DNA from: JADGGM01 sp035277485
GTDB lineage: Bacteria; Gemmatimonadota; Gemmatimonadetes; Gemmatimonadales; Gemmatimonadaceae
Length of the DNA stretch: 46,002 nt
NCBI GenBank assembly: GCA_035277485.1
Contig: DATEKK010000238.1
Location: 1 to 46,002 of the forward strand
Reading direction: 5' to 3'
This document shows, one piece after another, positions 25,393-33,515 of this stretch. The notes below the pieces were generated by a model. The model had not been told where the DNA came from, searched no databases, and saw only the letters and a list, made by a program, of their open reading frames with translations. The position numbers and the translations under genes are program-made. The first letter of the stretch is position 1, and every line of letters begins with the position of its first letter.

Positions 25393-26151
25393 ATGCGATT
25401 CGCTCCATGCGTCACGATCGCGGTGTGGCTCACCGTCATCGGCGTGTCGAGCGCGCGATGCCAGGTGGACACGCGCTGGCCGCAGCACTCGATGGACCGG
25501 CCTCGACCGCCGGTCGTTGATCCCGGACCCGAGCGAGGGCCGGTGCGGCCGCCCGCCGATGCGATCGTGTTGTTCGATCATGGGTCACTGTCGGCGTGGC
25601 GCCAGCATGACGGAAGTCCGGCACGTTGGGCGGTACGCGGCGACTACTTCGAGGTCGAGCCGGGCACGGGCAACATCGTGACGGCGCGCGCGTTCGGCGA
25701 CTGCCAACTGCACGTCGAGTGGGCCGCGCCGGCGCCGCCCACGGGCGAGAGTCAGGAACGCGGGAACAGCGGCGTGTTCTTGATGGGCCTGTACGAAGTG
25801 CAGGTGCTCGATTCGTACCACAACGACACATACCCGGATGGGCAGGCGGCGGCGGTGTACGGCCAGTTTCCTCCGTTAGTCAACGCCAGCCGGCCGCCGG
25901 GGTACTGGCAAGCGTACGACATCATCTTCCACCGGCCGCGGTTCGACGCGAGCGGCGCGGTGACGTCGCCCGCCCGCCTAACGGTGTTTCACAACGGCGT
26001 GCTCGTGCAGGACAACGTGGCACTGAGCGGGCCGACGGCCAACAAGCAGCGGCCGCCATATCACGTGACGCCCGACAGCCTGCCGCTCGAGCTGCAGGAT
26101 CACAACAATCGCGTCCGATATCGCGACATCTGGATTCGCCCGATCGACTGA
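25393..26151 (+). CDS. DUF1080 / 3-keto-disaccharide hydrolase domain protein, secreted
   Basis: Periplasmic protein of 252 residues with a concanavalin-like beta-sandwich. The signature GNSGVFLMGLYEVQVLDSY and the FGDCQLHVEW strand are typical of PF06439; members of that family hydrolyse 3-keto-glycosides after oxidation by FAD-dependent glucoside 3-dehydrogenases. A signal peptide (MRFAPCVTIAVWLTVIGVSS, cleavage near ARCQ) is present. ATG 25393 is chosen; the frame is open to 25261 without signal features. The next genes encode a GMC oxidoreductase and a subunit-3 protein, which gives a complete oxidise-then-hydrolyse module. The promoter at 25315-25343 probably drives all three. Confidence 0.9.
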   Translation: MRFAPCVTIAVWLTVIGVSSARCQVDTRWPQHSMDRPRPPVVDPGPERGPVRPPADAIVLFDHGSLSAWRQHDGSPARWAVRGDYFEVEPGTGNIVTARAFGDCQLHVEWAAPAPPTGESQERGNSGVFLMGLYEVQVLDSYHNDTYPDGQAAAVYGQFPPLVNASRPPGYWQAYDIIFHRPRFDASGAVTSPARLTVFHNGVLVQDNVALSGPTANKQRPPYHVTPDSLPLELQDHNNRVRYRDIWIRPID

Positions 26152-26164
26152 CCGAAGGAGAGCC

Positions 26165-27859
26165 ATGCAAGCTGCAGGAACGCGCAAGACATACGACGTG
26201 TGCATCGTGGGCTCGGGCGCCGGCGGCGGCATGTCGGCCTATGTTCTAACGCAGGCCGGCGCCGACGTGGTGATGCTCGAGGCGGGCGGCCCATGGGACA
26301 ATGCCACCGACTCGAAGATGATGGAATGGCCGTACGAGTCGCCGAGGCGCGGCCGCGGCTCCAAGGAGCGCCCGTTCGGCGAATTCGACGGCTGCATCGG
26401 CGGCTGGGACATCGAGGGCGAACCCTACACGACGGCGCACGATACGAAGTTCGACTGGTGGCGCGCACGCATGGTGGGCGGGCGCACGAACCATTGGGGC
26501 CGCATCTCGCTCCGCTTCGGGCCTGACGATTTTCACCGCCGGAGCCTCGACGGGTTAGGCGACGACTGGCCCATCAGCTACGATGATCTCAAACCGTACT
26601 ACGATCGCGTCGACCGGCTGATCGGGCTGTTCGGCAGTGTCGAGGGACTGCACAACCATCCCGACGGCATCTTCCAGCCGCCGCCGGCGCCGCGGTGCTA
26701 CGAGCTGCTCATCAAGCAGGCCGCCGACAAGCTGCGCATCACGTGTATTCCGGCGCGGCTGTCGATCCTCACGCAGCCGCTCAACGGACGGCCGGCGTGT
26801 CATCACTGCGGTCAGTGCAACCGCGGCTGCAAGACGAACTCGAACTTCTCGAGCTCGGGCGTGTTGATCCCGCCGGCCAAGCAGACCGGCAAGCTGACGC
26901 TCGTCACGAGCGCGATGGCGTACGAGGTCACGACCGATGGGCGCGGCATGGCGACGGGCGTCTCGTACGTCGACAAGAAGACGGGCACGGTGGACCACGT
27001 GCGGGCGCGCGTGGTGGTCCTGGCCGCGAGCGCGTGCGAGTCTGCGCGGCTGTTGCTCAACTCGAAATCGTCGCGGTTCCCGCAGGGTCTCGCGAACTCG
27101 AGCGGCGTCGTGGGGCGGTATCTCACCGATACGACGGGCACGGACGTGGCCGGCTACATCCCGAAGATGGTCGACCACGTGCCGCACAACGAAGACGGTG
27201 TGGGCGGCAACCACCTCTACATGCCGTGGTGGCTCGACAACACGCATCTTGATTTCCCGCGCGGATATCACATCGAATTGTGGGGCGGACTGGACACGCC
27301 GGCGTACGGCATCATGGGCGGCATTCACAGGTACCCGAACGCGGGCGGCTACGGGAAGGCGCTCAAGGATGACTATCGCCACTACTACGGCGCGAGCGTC
27401 GGATTCTCCGGGCGCGGCGAGATGATTCCTAACGCAGATTGCTATTGCGAGCTCGACCCGATGACGGTGGATCGCTGGGGCATTCCGGTGCTGCGCTTCC
27501 ACTGGAAGTGGACCGACCACGAGGTGAACCAGGTGCGCCACATGCAGCAGACGTTCCGCGCGATCGTCCACGAGATGGGCGGCGAGGTGTTCGCGCCGAT
27601 GCCCACCAAGGAACACGGATACGGCATCGCGAACGGCGGGCAGATCATTCACGAGTTAGGCACCACGCGCATGGGGCGCGATCCGGGCAATTCGGTGCTC
27701 AACGCGCACTGCCAGGCCCACGACGTGCCCAATCTGTTCGTGGCCGACGGCGGGCCGTTCGTGTCGCAAGCCGACAAGAACCCGACCTGGACGATTCTCG
27801 CCCTGGCGTGGCGGACGGCCGACTACATCACGGAGCAGCGGAAGGCAGGCGCGATATGA
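26165..27859 (+). CDS. GMC-family FAD oxidoreductase (sugar 3-dehydrogenase-like)
   Basis: FAD-dependent dehydrogenase of 564 residues. The dinucleotide motif GSGAGGG is at 17-23, followed by the ADVVMLEAGG strand. Cysteines 212, 215, 218 and 222 (ACHHCGQCNRGC) form a cluster-like CX2CX2CX3C pattern that could bind an Fe-S centre as in FAD glucose dehydrogenases. The C-terminal GMC region has HELGTTRMG and VADGGPFVSQADKNPTWT. There is no signal peptide; export would need the twin-arginine signal of the small subunit encoded next (hitch-hiker). A GGAGA ribosome site precedes ATG 26165. The stop overlaps the start of the subunit-3 gene (ATGA). Inferred role: oxidation of a glycoside at C3 for the DUF1080 hydrolase. 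Confidence 0.92.
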   Translation: MQAAGTRKTYDVCIVGSGAGGGMSAYVLTQAGADVVMLEAGGPWDNATDSKMMEWPYESPRRGRGSKERPFGEFDGCIGGWDIEGEPYTTAHDTKFDWWRARMVGGRTNHWGRISLRFGPDDFHRRSLDGLGDDWPISYDDLKPYYDRVDRLIGLFGSVEGLHNHPDGIFQPPPAPRCYELLIKQAADKLRITCIPARLSILTQPLNGRPACHHCGQCNRGCKTNSNFSSSGVLIPPAKQTGKLTLVTSAMAYEVTTDGRGMATGVSYVDKKTGTVDHVRARVVVLAASACESARLLLNSKSSRFPQGLANSSGVVGRYLTDTTGTDVAGYIPKMVDHVPHNEDGVGGNHLYMPWWLDNTHLDFPRGYHIELWGGLDTPAYGIMGGIHRYPNAGGYGKALKDDYRHYYGASVGFSGRGEMIPNADCYCELDPMTVDRWGIPVLRFHWKWTDHEVNQVRHMQQTFRAIVHEMGGEVFAPMPTKEHGYGIANGGQIIHELGTTRMGRDPGNSVLNAHCQAHDVPNLFVADGGPFVSQADKNPTWTILALAWRTADYITEQRKAGAI

Positions 27860-28503
27860 CGGATCAACACGACGAGCGCGACGCGGCCGAGCCGGCCGCG
27901 CCTAACGGAAGCGAGATCTCGCGGCGGTCGATGCTGGAACTCTTGGTGCTCGGCACCCTCGCCACCGCGTGCAAGGGCGCCGAGCGCACGGCCACGGCGG
28001 TGGGCACGAGAGCCGGCGCCGATACGGCGCGGGCCGCGGCCGGCACGTACCAACCCACCGTGTTCACCCCGCACGAGTGGGAAACGGTGAACGTGTTGGT
28101 CGACATCATCATTCCGCGCGACGAACGCTCGGGGAGCGCCACCGACGCCGCCGTACCGGAATTCATGGATCGCATGCTCGTGCTGTATCCGGAGGACAGC
28201 CTGCCCATCCGCGGCGGTCTCGCGTGGCTGGATCACGAATGCGCGGACCGCTTCGGCCGGCCATTTACCCAGTGCACGACCAACGAGCGGCATGCGGTGC
28301 TCGACGATATCGCCTGGCCGAAGCGCGCCAAGCCGGAGCTCAGCCAGGGCGTCGCGTTCTTCAACCGATTCCGCGACTTCACGGCGAGCGGATTTTTCTC
28401 GAGCAAGATGGGCGTGGCCGACCTGCAGTATCAGGGCAACACGTTCGTGCCCGATTGGACCGGGTGTCCGCCCGCCGCCCTCCACAAACTCGGCGTCGGT
28501 TAG
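27856..28503 (+). CDS. Gluconate 2-dehydrogenase subunit 3 family protein (Tat-exported small subunit)
   Basis: Small partner of GMC dehydrogenases, 215 residues. It starts with a twin-arginine signal (EISRRSMLELLVLGTLATAC) that also contains a possible lipobox before Cys39, so the complex is probably moved folded into the periplasm and may be lipid-anchored. The mature part has FTPHEWETVNVLVDIIIPRD, the conserved subunit-3 segment, and FFSSKMGVADLQYQGN near the C-terminus. No cytochrome c subunit is encoded nearby, so the electron acceptor of the complex is not shown by the window. The stop TAG sits in a GTTAGGC word. Confidence 0.92.
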   Translation: MTDQHDERDAAEPAAPNGSEISRRSMLELLVLGTLATACKGAERTATAVGTRAGADTARAAAGTYQPTVFTPHEWETVNVLVDIIIPRDERSGSATDAAVPEFMDRMLVLYPEDSLPIRGGLAWLDHECADRFGRPFTQCTTNERHAVLDDIAWPKRAKPELSQGVAFFNRFRDFTASGFFSSKMGVADLQYQGNTFVPDWTGCPPAALHKLGVG

Positions 28504-28540
28504 GCAGTATGTCGATACGCCGTCACTGCGCCGCCGACAG

Positions 28541-31500
28541 TCAGCCGTTAGGCGTCGGCGGTGCTGGGGGCGCAGTCCCGTCGAGGATCTGGCGCACGCG
28601 CCGCGCCAGATCTTCAGGCCGGAACGGTTTCTGCAGGAACGCTGCCGCTGGCTCCAACATGCCTTGGCGCAGCACCGCGTCGTCGGTGTAGCCGGACATG
28701 TAGAGTACCTTGAGGTCCGGTCGTGTGGTGCGCAGGGTTCGCACGAGATCACGCCCGCTCAACTCCGGCATCACGACGTCCGTCACAAGTAAGTCGATGC
28801 GGCCCGGCCGTCTGCTCGCGAGCTGCGCCGCCTCCTTGCCGGTGGCAGCCTCGATGACCGTATATCCGTGGCGCTCGAGCACTTCGCGCACGACGGCGCG
28901 GACTGCCGCGGTGTCCTCGGCCACCAGCACGGTCTCAGTTCCGTTCCATGACCGGGCTGGCGGCAATGAGGACTCGAGCGATTCCGGCGGCTCATCCACG
29001 CGCGGCAAGTAGATCTTGAACGTCGATCCGTTGCCCGGCTCGCTATAGACCCAGATGAATCCCTCGCTCTGTTTGACGATCCCGTACACGGTCGCAAGGC
29101 CTAACCCGGTCCCTTTCCCCGCTTCCTTGGTCGTGAAAAAGGGCTCGAAGATGCGCGCCTTGGTAGCCTCATCCATGCCCACGCCGGTGTCGCTCACCGC
29201 CATCATGACATACGGGCCGGGCGTCTGCGCCACGCGCTCCGGCCCGAACTCGCGATCGATCGTGACGTTGGCGGTTTCGATGGTGAGGCGGCCGCCGTTG
29301 GGCATCGCGTCGCGAGCGTTCACGGCGAGGTTCATGATCACCTGCTCGAGCTGTCCCGGATCGGCGCGCACGGCCGCGAGCCCCGGATCCAGCGACGTCG
29401 CGAGTGCGATGTCCTCACCGATGAGACGGCCTAACAACTTGCGCGCACCCGACACCAGCGCGTTGAGATCGACCACACGTGGTGCAAGGATCTGGCGCCG
29501 GCTGAAGGCCAGCAGTTGACGGGTGAGGTCCGCAGCGGCGAGAGCGGCGCGCTTGATTTCCGCCACGTCCTGGCGCCGCACGTCCTCCGGATCGAGGTCG
29601 AGCAGCAGCAAGTCCGAATAGCCGGTGATCGCGGTGAGGAGGTTGTTGAAGTCGTGCGCGACGCCACCCGCCAGCCGCCCTACGGCCTCCATCTTTTGCG
29701 CCTGTCGAAATTGTTCCTCGAGTTGACGGCGTTCGGTGACATCCACCCAGACACCCACGACTTCGGCGCCTTCACCGAATGAATCGCTGACGACGCGCGA
29801 ATCGTCGCGCACCCAGCGGTAATGTCCGGACCGATGCCGGAACCGATACTCGGCGACCATGTGACCGGTCCGCGCGAGCTCATTCTGCGACGCGAGCGCG
29901 TGGGCTACGTCCTGCGGGTGGACTCCGGCCATCCACCAGCCGTCGGCGAGCGCTTCCTCGACGCTGTATCCCATGAAGCGCACGATGTTCTCGCTCGCCC
30001 ACACGCCGTGGAGCTCCCCACCGCGCAGTAGCCTGACGTAGAGGACCGCATTGCTCGATGTGAGGGCCTGGGCCAGATGCCGCTGCACCTCGCGCAGTTC
30101 TCGCTCGGTGCGTTCCCGGGCCGTGACGTCGTGCATCACGACGAGCTCGGCGGCGCGCCCTTCCCACGTGAGGGAGCAGGCGCTGATGTCTACGTCGATG
30201 GTCTCTCCCGCCTTCGTGCGGTGACGCCATAGGCCAACCGGATGCAGGCGGCGCGGCGGCCGGCCGAGCTCGTGCTGCAGGCGTGGCACATCCTCCGGCG
30301 GACGCAAGACGTCGATGGTCAGGTCGAGGAACTCCTTTCTCGAATAGCCATACGCGCGCTCGGCCGCCTCGTTCACCGCGAGAATTCGGTGCGTTTCGCG
30401 GTCGAAAACCCACGAGGCAAGCGGCGTGTGCTCGAACAGAAGCCGATACCGCTCCTCCGATTGGGCGAGGCGCTCGAATGTGCGACTGAGGGCAATTGCC
30501 TGCCCGACCTGGAACGCGACAGTGTGCGCAAACGCGAGCCACTCTTCGCCGCCTAACGACTTGCTGGCGGAATCGAATAGGAGCACGCCCTGTCCGTCGC
30601 TGTGCGCGTTCAGCGGCGCGAGCACTGCTCCAGCCGCATTCGCGCGCTGTAACAACTCCTTTGCCGCTTGGGCGGGGACCTGCGGCGACGGAATCGAGAG
30701 CGATTTGTTCTCATCGAGCGTCATGTCCAGAAGCTCGATGTGGCCAAAGAGCGTCGACAGGCCGTCGGCGATTTCGCCACGGTAGCCCACGTGCGCGATA
30801 CAGCGCCACGCGGCGTCCGTCCGCATCAGGATGGCCGCTCGCGACAGCCCGGCCGCATCGACGCACCGCGTCAGCACGTCCTGCAGCGAGCTCGCGGTGT
30901 CGCCGCGTTGGGCCAACGTGTCAGCGATCGTGCTGAGCACCGACAGCGCAGCGGCCTGCAGCGAGACGCGGCGTGCAATGTCGGACCGCAGCGCGACCTG
31001 GCGCTGCAATTGGCGGATGAGTCGGGGGTCGTATTCGACCCGCTCCACCGGTGCGATTGGCGCGACGCCCGGGTCGACGCGCGGCGCGCGGACCGCGGCG
31101 ACGATGACGGCGGCCACGTTGGACATCTCCGGCGTGCGGCTGACGAGGTCGAACGCGCCCGACCGGCGCGCGCGCTCGCGCGCTTCCTCGTCGACGGCCA
31201 GGGACGAGAGGAGGACGACCGGTACGCCCGTTAGGCGAGGATCGCGACGTGCCACCTCGCACAGGTCGAAACCGTCAATGGTGGGCAGGAGGACATCGGC
31301 AACGATCACGTCGGGGAGCCGGGTCCGTGCTGCCTCGAGTCCCGAACGTCCATCGCTGGCCGTCGTCACGACGAAGCCGCTCCGCTCCAGGCGCTGGCGC
31401 TCAACACGCAACTGCACATCGTCGTCATGGATCAGCAGCACGTGCAGCGACGTCTCGTCCGACCCGTGACCGCTCGGCAGGCCGCTGAGGTGAGCACGAA

Positions 31501-31852
31501 CCGCTTGTAGGATGCGGGACGGTTCGGCGGGCTTGACCAGTACGTCGTCGAATCCCGCTGCGGCGATGTTACCTTCTTCGACCGCCGAGAGAAAACTCGT
31601 GAATGCAATGATCGGCACGCGGTCGACGCCGCGCACGCGTCGCAGTTGCGCGACGAGATCGAACCCGCTCACGTCGGGCAAGACGATGTCCTGCAGGATC
31701 AGGTCGGGCAGCTGCGCCGTGACGGTCTCGAGCGCGTGCGCGCCGGTGTCCGCCTCAAGGACCCGATAGCCCTCCGACGCCAACGCCATGCGGACCGTCT
31801 TGCGCGTCACCGGATTGTCTTCGACGACGAGAATGGTCGCAGTCATGCGCAT
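28541..31852 (-). CDS. Large hybrid sensor histidine kinase / response regulator
   Basis: Cytoplasmic multi-domain signalling protein of 1103 residues without transmembrane helices. In order: receiver 1 (phospho-Asp55), receiver 2 (phospho-Asp186), a GAF-like region (about 300-460), PAS (about 465-580), PAS/PAC (about 595-710), HisKA with His733 in GVAHDFNNLLTAI, an ATPase domain (N-box NLAVNARDAM, G-boxes DTGVGM and GTGLGLATVYG) and a C-terminal receiver with Asp1025 (DLLVTDVVMPELSG). All catalytic residues are present. Two N-terminal receivers before the sensor part suggest input from other kinases, while the third could act as a phosphate sink. ATG 31852 is used; ATG 31846 is possible. It lies just downstream of, and convergent with, the keto-glycoside operon. 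No output gene is adjacent. Confidence 0.95.
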   Translation of the reverse strand: MRMTATILVVEDNPVTRKTVRMALASEGYRVLEADTGAHALETVTAQLPDLILQDIVLPDVSGFDLVAQLRRVRGVDRVPIIAFTSFLSAVEEGNIAAAGFDDVLVKPAEPSRILQAVRAHLSGLPSGHGSDETSLHVLLIHDDDVQLRVERQRLERSGFVVTTASDGRSGLEAARTRLPDVIVADVLLPTIDGFDLCEVARRDPRLTGVPVVLLSSLAVDEEARERARRSGAFDLVSRTPEMSNVAAVIVAAVRAPRVDPGVAPIAPVERVEYDPRLIRQLQRQVALRSDIARRVSLQAAALSVLSTIADTLAQRGDTASSLQDVLTRCVDAAGLSRAAILMRTDAAWRCIAHVGYRGEIADGLSTLFGHIELLDMTLDENKSLSIPSPQVPAQAAKELLQRANAAGAVLAPLNAHSDGQGVLLFDSASKSLGGEEWLAFAHTVAFQVGQAIALSRTFERLAQSEERYRLLFEHTPLASWVFDRETHRILAVNEAAERAYGYSRKEFLDLTIDVLRPPEDVPRLQHELGRPPRRLHPVGLWRHRTKAGETIDVDISACSLTWEGRAAELVVMHDVTARERTERELREVQRHLAQALTSSNAVLYVRLLRGGELHGVWASENIVRFMGYSVEEALADGWWMAGVHPQDVAHALASQNELARTGHMVAEYRFRHRSGHYRWVRDDSRVVSDSFGEGAEVVGVWVDVTERRQLEEQFRQAQKMEAVGRLAGGVAHDFNNLLTAITGYSDLLLLDLDPEDVRRQDVAEIKRAALAAADLTRQLLAFSRRQILAPRVVDLNALVSGARKLLGRLIGEDIALATSLDPGLAAVRADPGQLEQVIMNLAVNARDAMPNGGRLTIETANVTIDREFGPERVAQTPGPYVMMAVSDTGVGMDEATKARIFEPFFTTKEAGKGTGLGLATVYGIVKQSEGFIWVYSEPGNGSTFKIYLPRVDEPPESLESSLPPARSWNGTETVLVAEDTAAVRAVVREVLERHGYTVIEAATGKEAAQLASRRPGRIDLLVTDVVMPELSGRDLVRTLRTTRPDLKVLYMSGYTDDAVLRQGMLEPAAAFLQKPFRPEDLARRVRQILDGTAPPAPPTPNG

Positions 31853-31902
31853 CTCGGATAGGAGGGACTTTCGGCAACGTGCGCGTGTCGAAGGCTTTAG
31901 GT

Positions 31903-32160
31903 TTATCCGTCACAGCCCGCCGTCAGCCCGCGTTCGTGGTCGCCTGTCACCGTATGCGCGTCCGGCTCGACATTCATCGTGTGACCGATTTGCTTTGGTG
32001 CGGCCACTGACCGCAGAATGCCGATGATTTCGAGGATGAACGCCAGCACGTCTACTCGAGACTTAAGCTCGAGCGGAGGGGCGCCGATGCGGGTCCACCG
32101 ACGCGGGCCGAGGGGCAGCCGCCGTCCGCGATCTATGACTAACGTTACCCGGACGGGCAC
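31903..32160 (-). CDS. Possible small hypothetical protein
   Basis: Within the 403-base gap between the hybrid kinase and the Gfo/Idh/MocA gene, the minus strand holds an 85-codon frame starting at GTG 32160. It has one hydrophobic helix (VDVLAFILEIIGILRSV). I recognise no family and see no ribosome site, and its codon use is less GC-biased at third positions than its neighbours. It is as likely to be chance. Otherwise the gap contains only two GTTAG-type words (near 32139 and 32170) and one GCCTAAC at 32237. Confidence 0.2.
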   Translation of the reverse strand: MPVRVTLVIDRGRRLPLGPRRWTRIGAPPLELKSRVDVLAFILEIIGILRSVAAPKQIGHTMNVEPDAHTVTGDHERGLTAGCDG

Positions 32161-32255
32161 GCAAGACCGGCACTCCGTGCTAACGGATATCTCACGGCGG
32201 GTTCGGTGCGGCTCGGGCCGCAGCCGTTCGGCTATCGCCTAACCCCAAGCGACTC

Positions 32256-33497
32256 ATGAACGATCGGTCTCTCGGCATCGGAATTGTGGGTAGCGGCTTC
32301 AACGCCCGGTTTCACATCAGTGCGTTCCGCGGAGTCCGCGATGCGGAAATCCGGGGCGTTTTCAGCCCCAACCGGCGCCACGCGGAATCTGCCGCGGCGC
32401 TCGCGCGTTCACTGGACGTGGGAGAAGCCTCTGTGTTCGGCTCGCTCGCGGCGATGGTCGCCGATCCGGCGATCGAGGCAATCTGGCTTTGCGGCCGCAA
32501 CGACGCGCGGGTCGAGAACGTCGAGGCGATCACGAACGCGGCAGCGCAGCGGGCCGAGCCGTTGCGGGGCATTGCGTGCGAGAAGCCACTGGCGCGGACC
32601 GTAGCGGAAGCATCGCGCGCGACCCGGTTGGTGAAGCGAGCCGGCATCCCGCACGGCTACCTGGAAAACCAGTTGTTCGCGCCGGCCATCGAACAGGGGC
32701 GCTCGCTCCTCTGGGCGCGCGGCGCGCGCCTCACCGGCCGGCCGTATCTGGCACGGGCGGCGGAGGAGCACAGCGGGCCGCACGCGCCGTGGTTCTGGCA
32801 GGGTCGCCTGCAGGGCGGCGGCGTGCTCAACGACATGATGTGCCACTCGGCGCTCGTGGTGCGGCATCTCCTCACGGAACCCGGGCAACCGTTGTCATCG
32901 CTTTCCGTTAGGCGGGTGACGGGACACATCGCGAGCCTCAAGTGGTCGCGGCCCGAGTACGCCAAACGGCTGGCGCGGACCATGGGGAAGGACGTGGACT
33001 ACACGAACCATCCTTCCGAGGACTTCGCGAGCATAACGCTCGAGTTCGAGGACGGCGACGGGCGCACAGTGTTAGGCGAAGCGACGACCTCGTGGAGCTT
33101 CATCGGCGCTGGGCTGCGACTCTCGGCCGAGCTCTTGGGACCGGAGTACTCGATGGCGTGGAATTCGTTGGACAGCGGGCTCACGGTGTTCTTCAGCCGC
33201 GAGGTCCACGGACGCGCCGGCGAGGATCTCGTGGAAAAGCAGAATGCCGAGATGGGGCTCATGCCGGTGGTGGCCGGCGAAGCGGCGGTGTACGGCTACG
33301 AAGCGGAGGATCGCCATTTCGTGCGCGCGTTTCTCGGGAAGGAGGCGCCGCTGCTCACATTCGATGATGGGCTCGACGTGGTGCGCATCCTCATGGCGGC
33401 GTACATGAGCGCGGAGCGCGGGAAGACGGTCGAGTTTCCGCCGCGCGGGCTGGACGTGTTCGTGCCCAAGGTTGCCACGGGCGAGTGGACGCCGTGA
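32256..33497 (+). CDS. Gfo/Idh/MocA family oxidoreductase
   Basis: NAD(P)-dependent sugar or cyclitol dehydrogenase of 413 residues, cytoplasmic (no signal peptide). The Rossmann motif GIVGSGFNARFH is at the N-terminus, and the signature CEKPLARTVAEA is present with the catalytic-type Lys. GGGVLNDMMCHSALVVRHLL contains the conserved His. The C-terminal beta-sheet domain is typical. Together with the other sugar genes here it may convert keto-sugars taken up after periplasmic oxidation; that is inference. ATG 32256 is preceded by a short A-rich stretch but no strong ribosome site. It stands alone, convergent with the first ADOP permease. Confidence 0.92.
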   Translation: MNDRSLGIGIVGSGFNARFHISAFRGVRDAEIRGVFSPNRRHAESAAALARSLDVGEASVFGSLAAMVADPAIEAIWLCGRNDARVENVEAITNAAAQRAEPLRGIACEKPLARTVAEASRATRLVKRAGIPHGYLENQLFAPAIEQGRSLLWARGARLTGRPYLARAAEEHSGPHAPWFWQGRLQGGGVLNDMMCHSALVVRHLLTEPGQPLSSLSVRRVTGHIASLKWSRPEYAKRLARTMGKDVDYTNHPSEDFASITLEFEDGDGRTVLGEATTSWSFIGAGLRLSAELLGPEYSMAWNSLDSGLTVFFSREVHGRAGEDLVEKQNAEMGLMPVVAGEAAVYGYEAEDRHFVRAFLGKEAPLLTFDDGLDVVRILMAAYMSAERGKTVEFPPRGLDVFVPKVATGEWTP

Positions 33498-33515
33498 TGG
33501 CGGCACGCCGCGACG

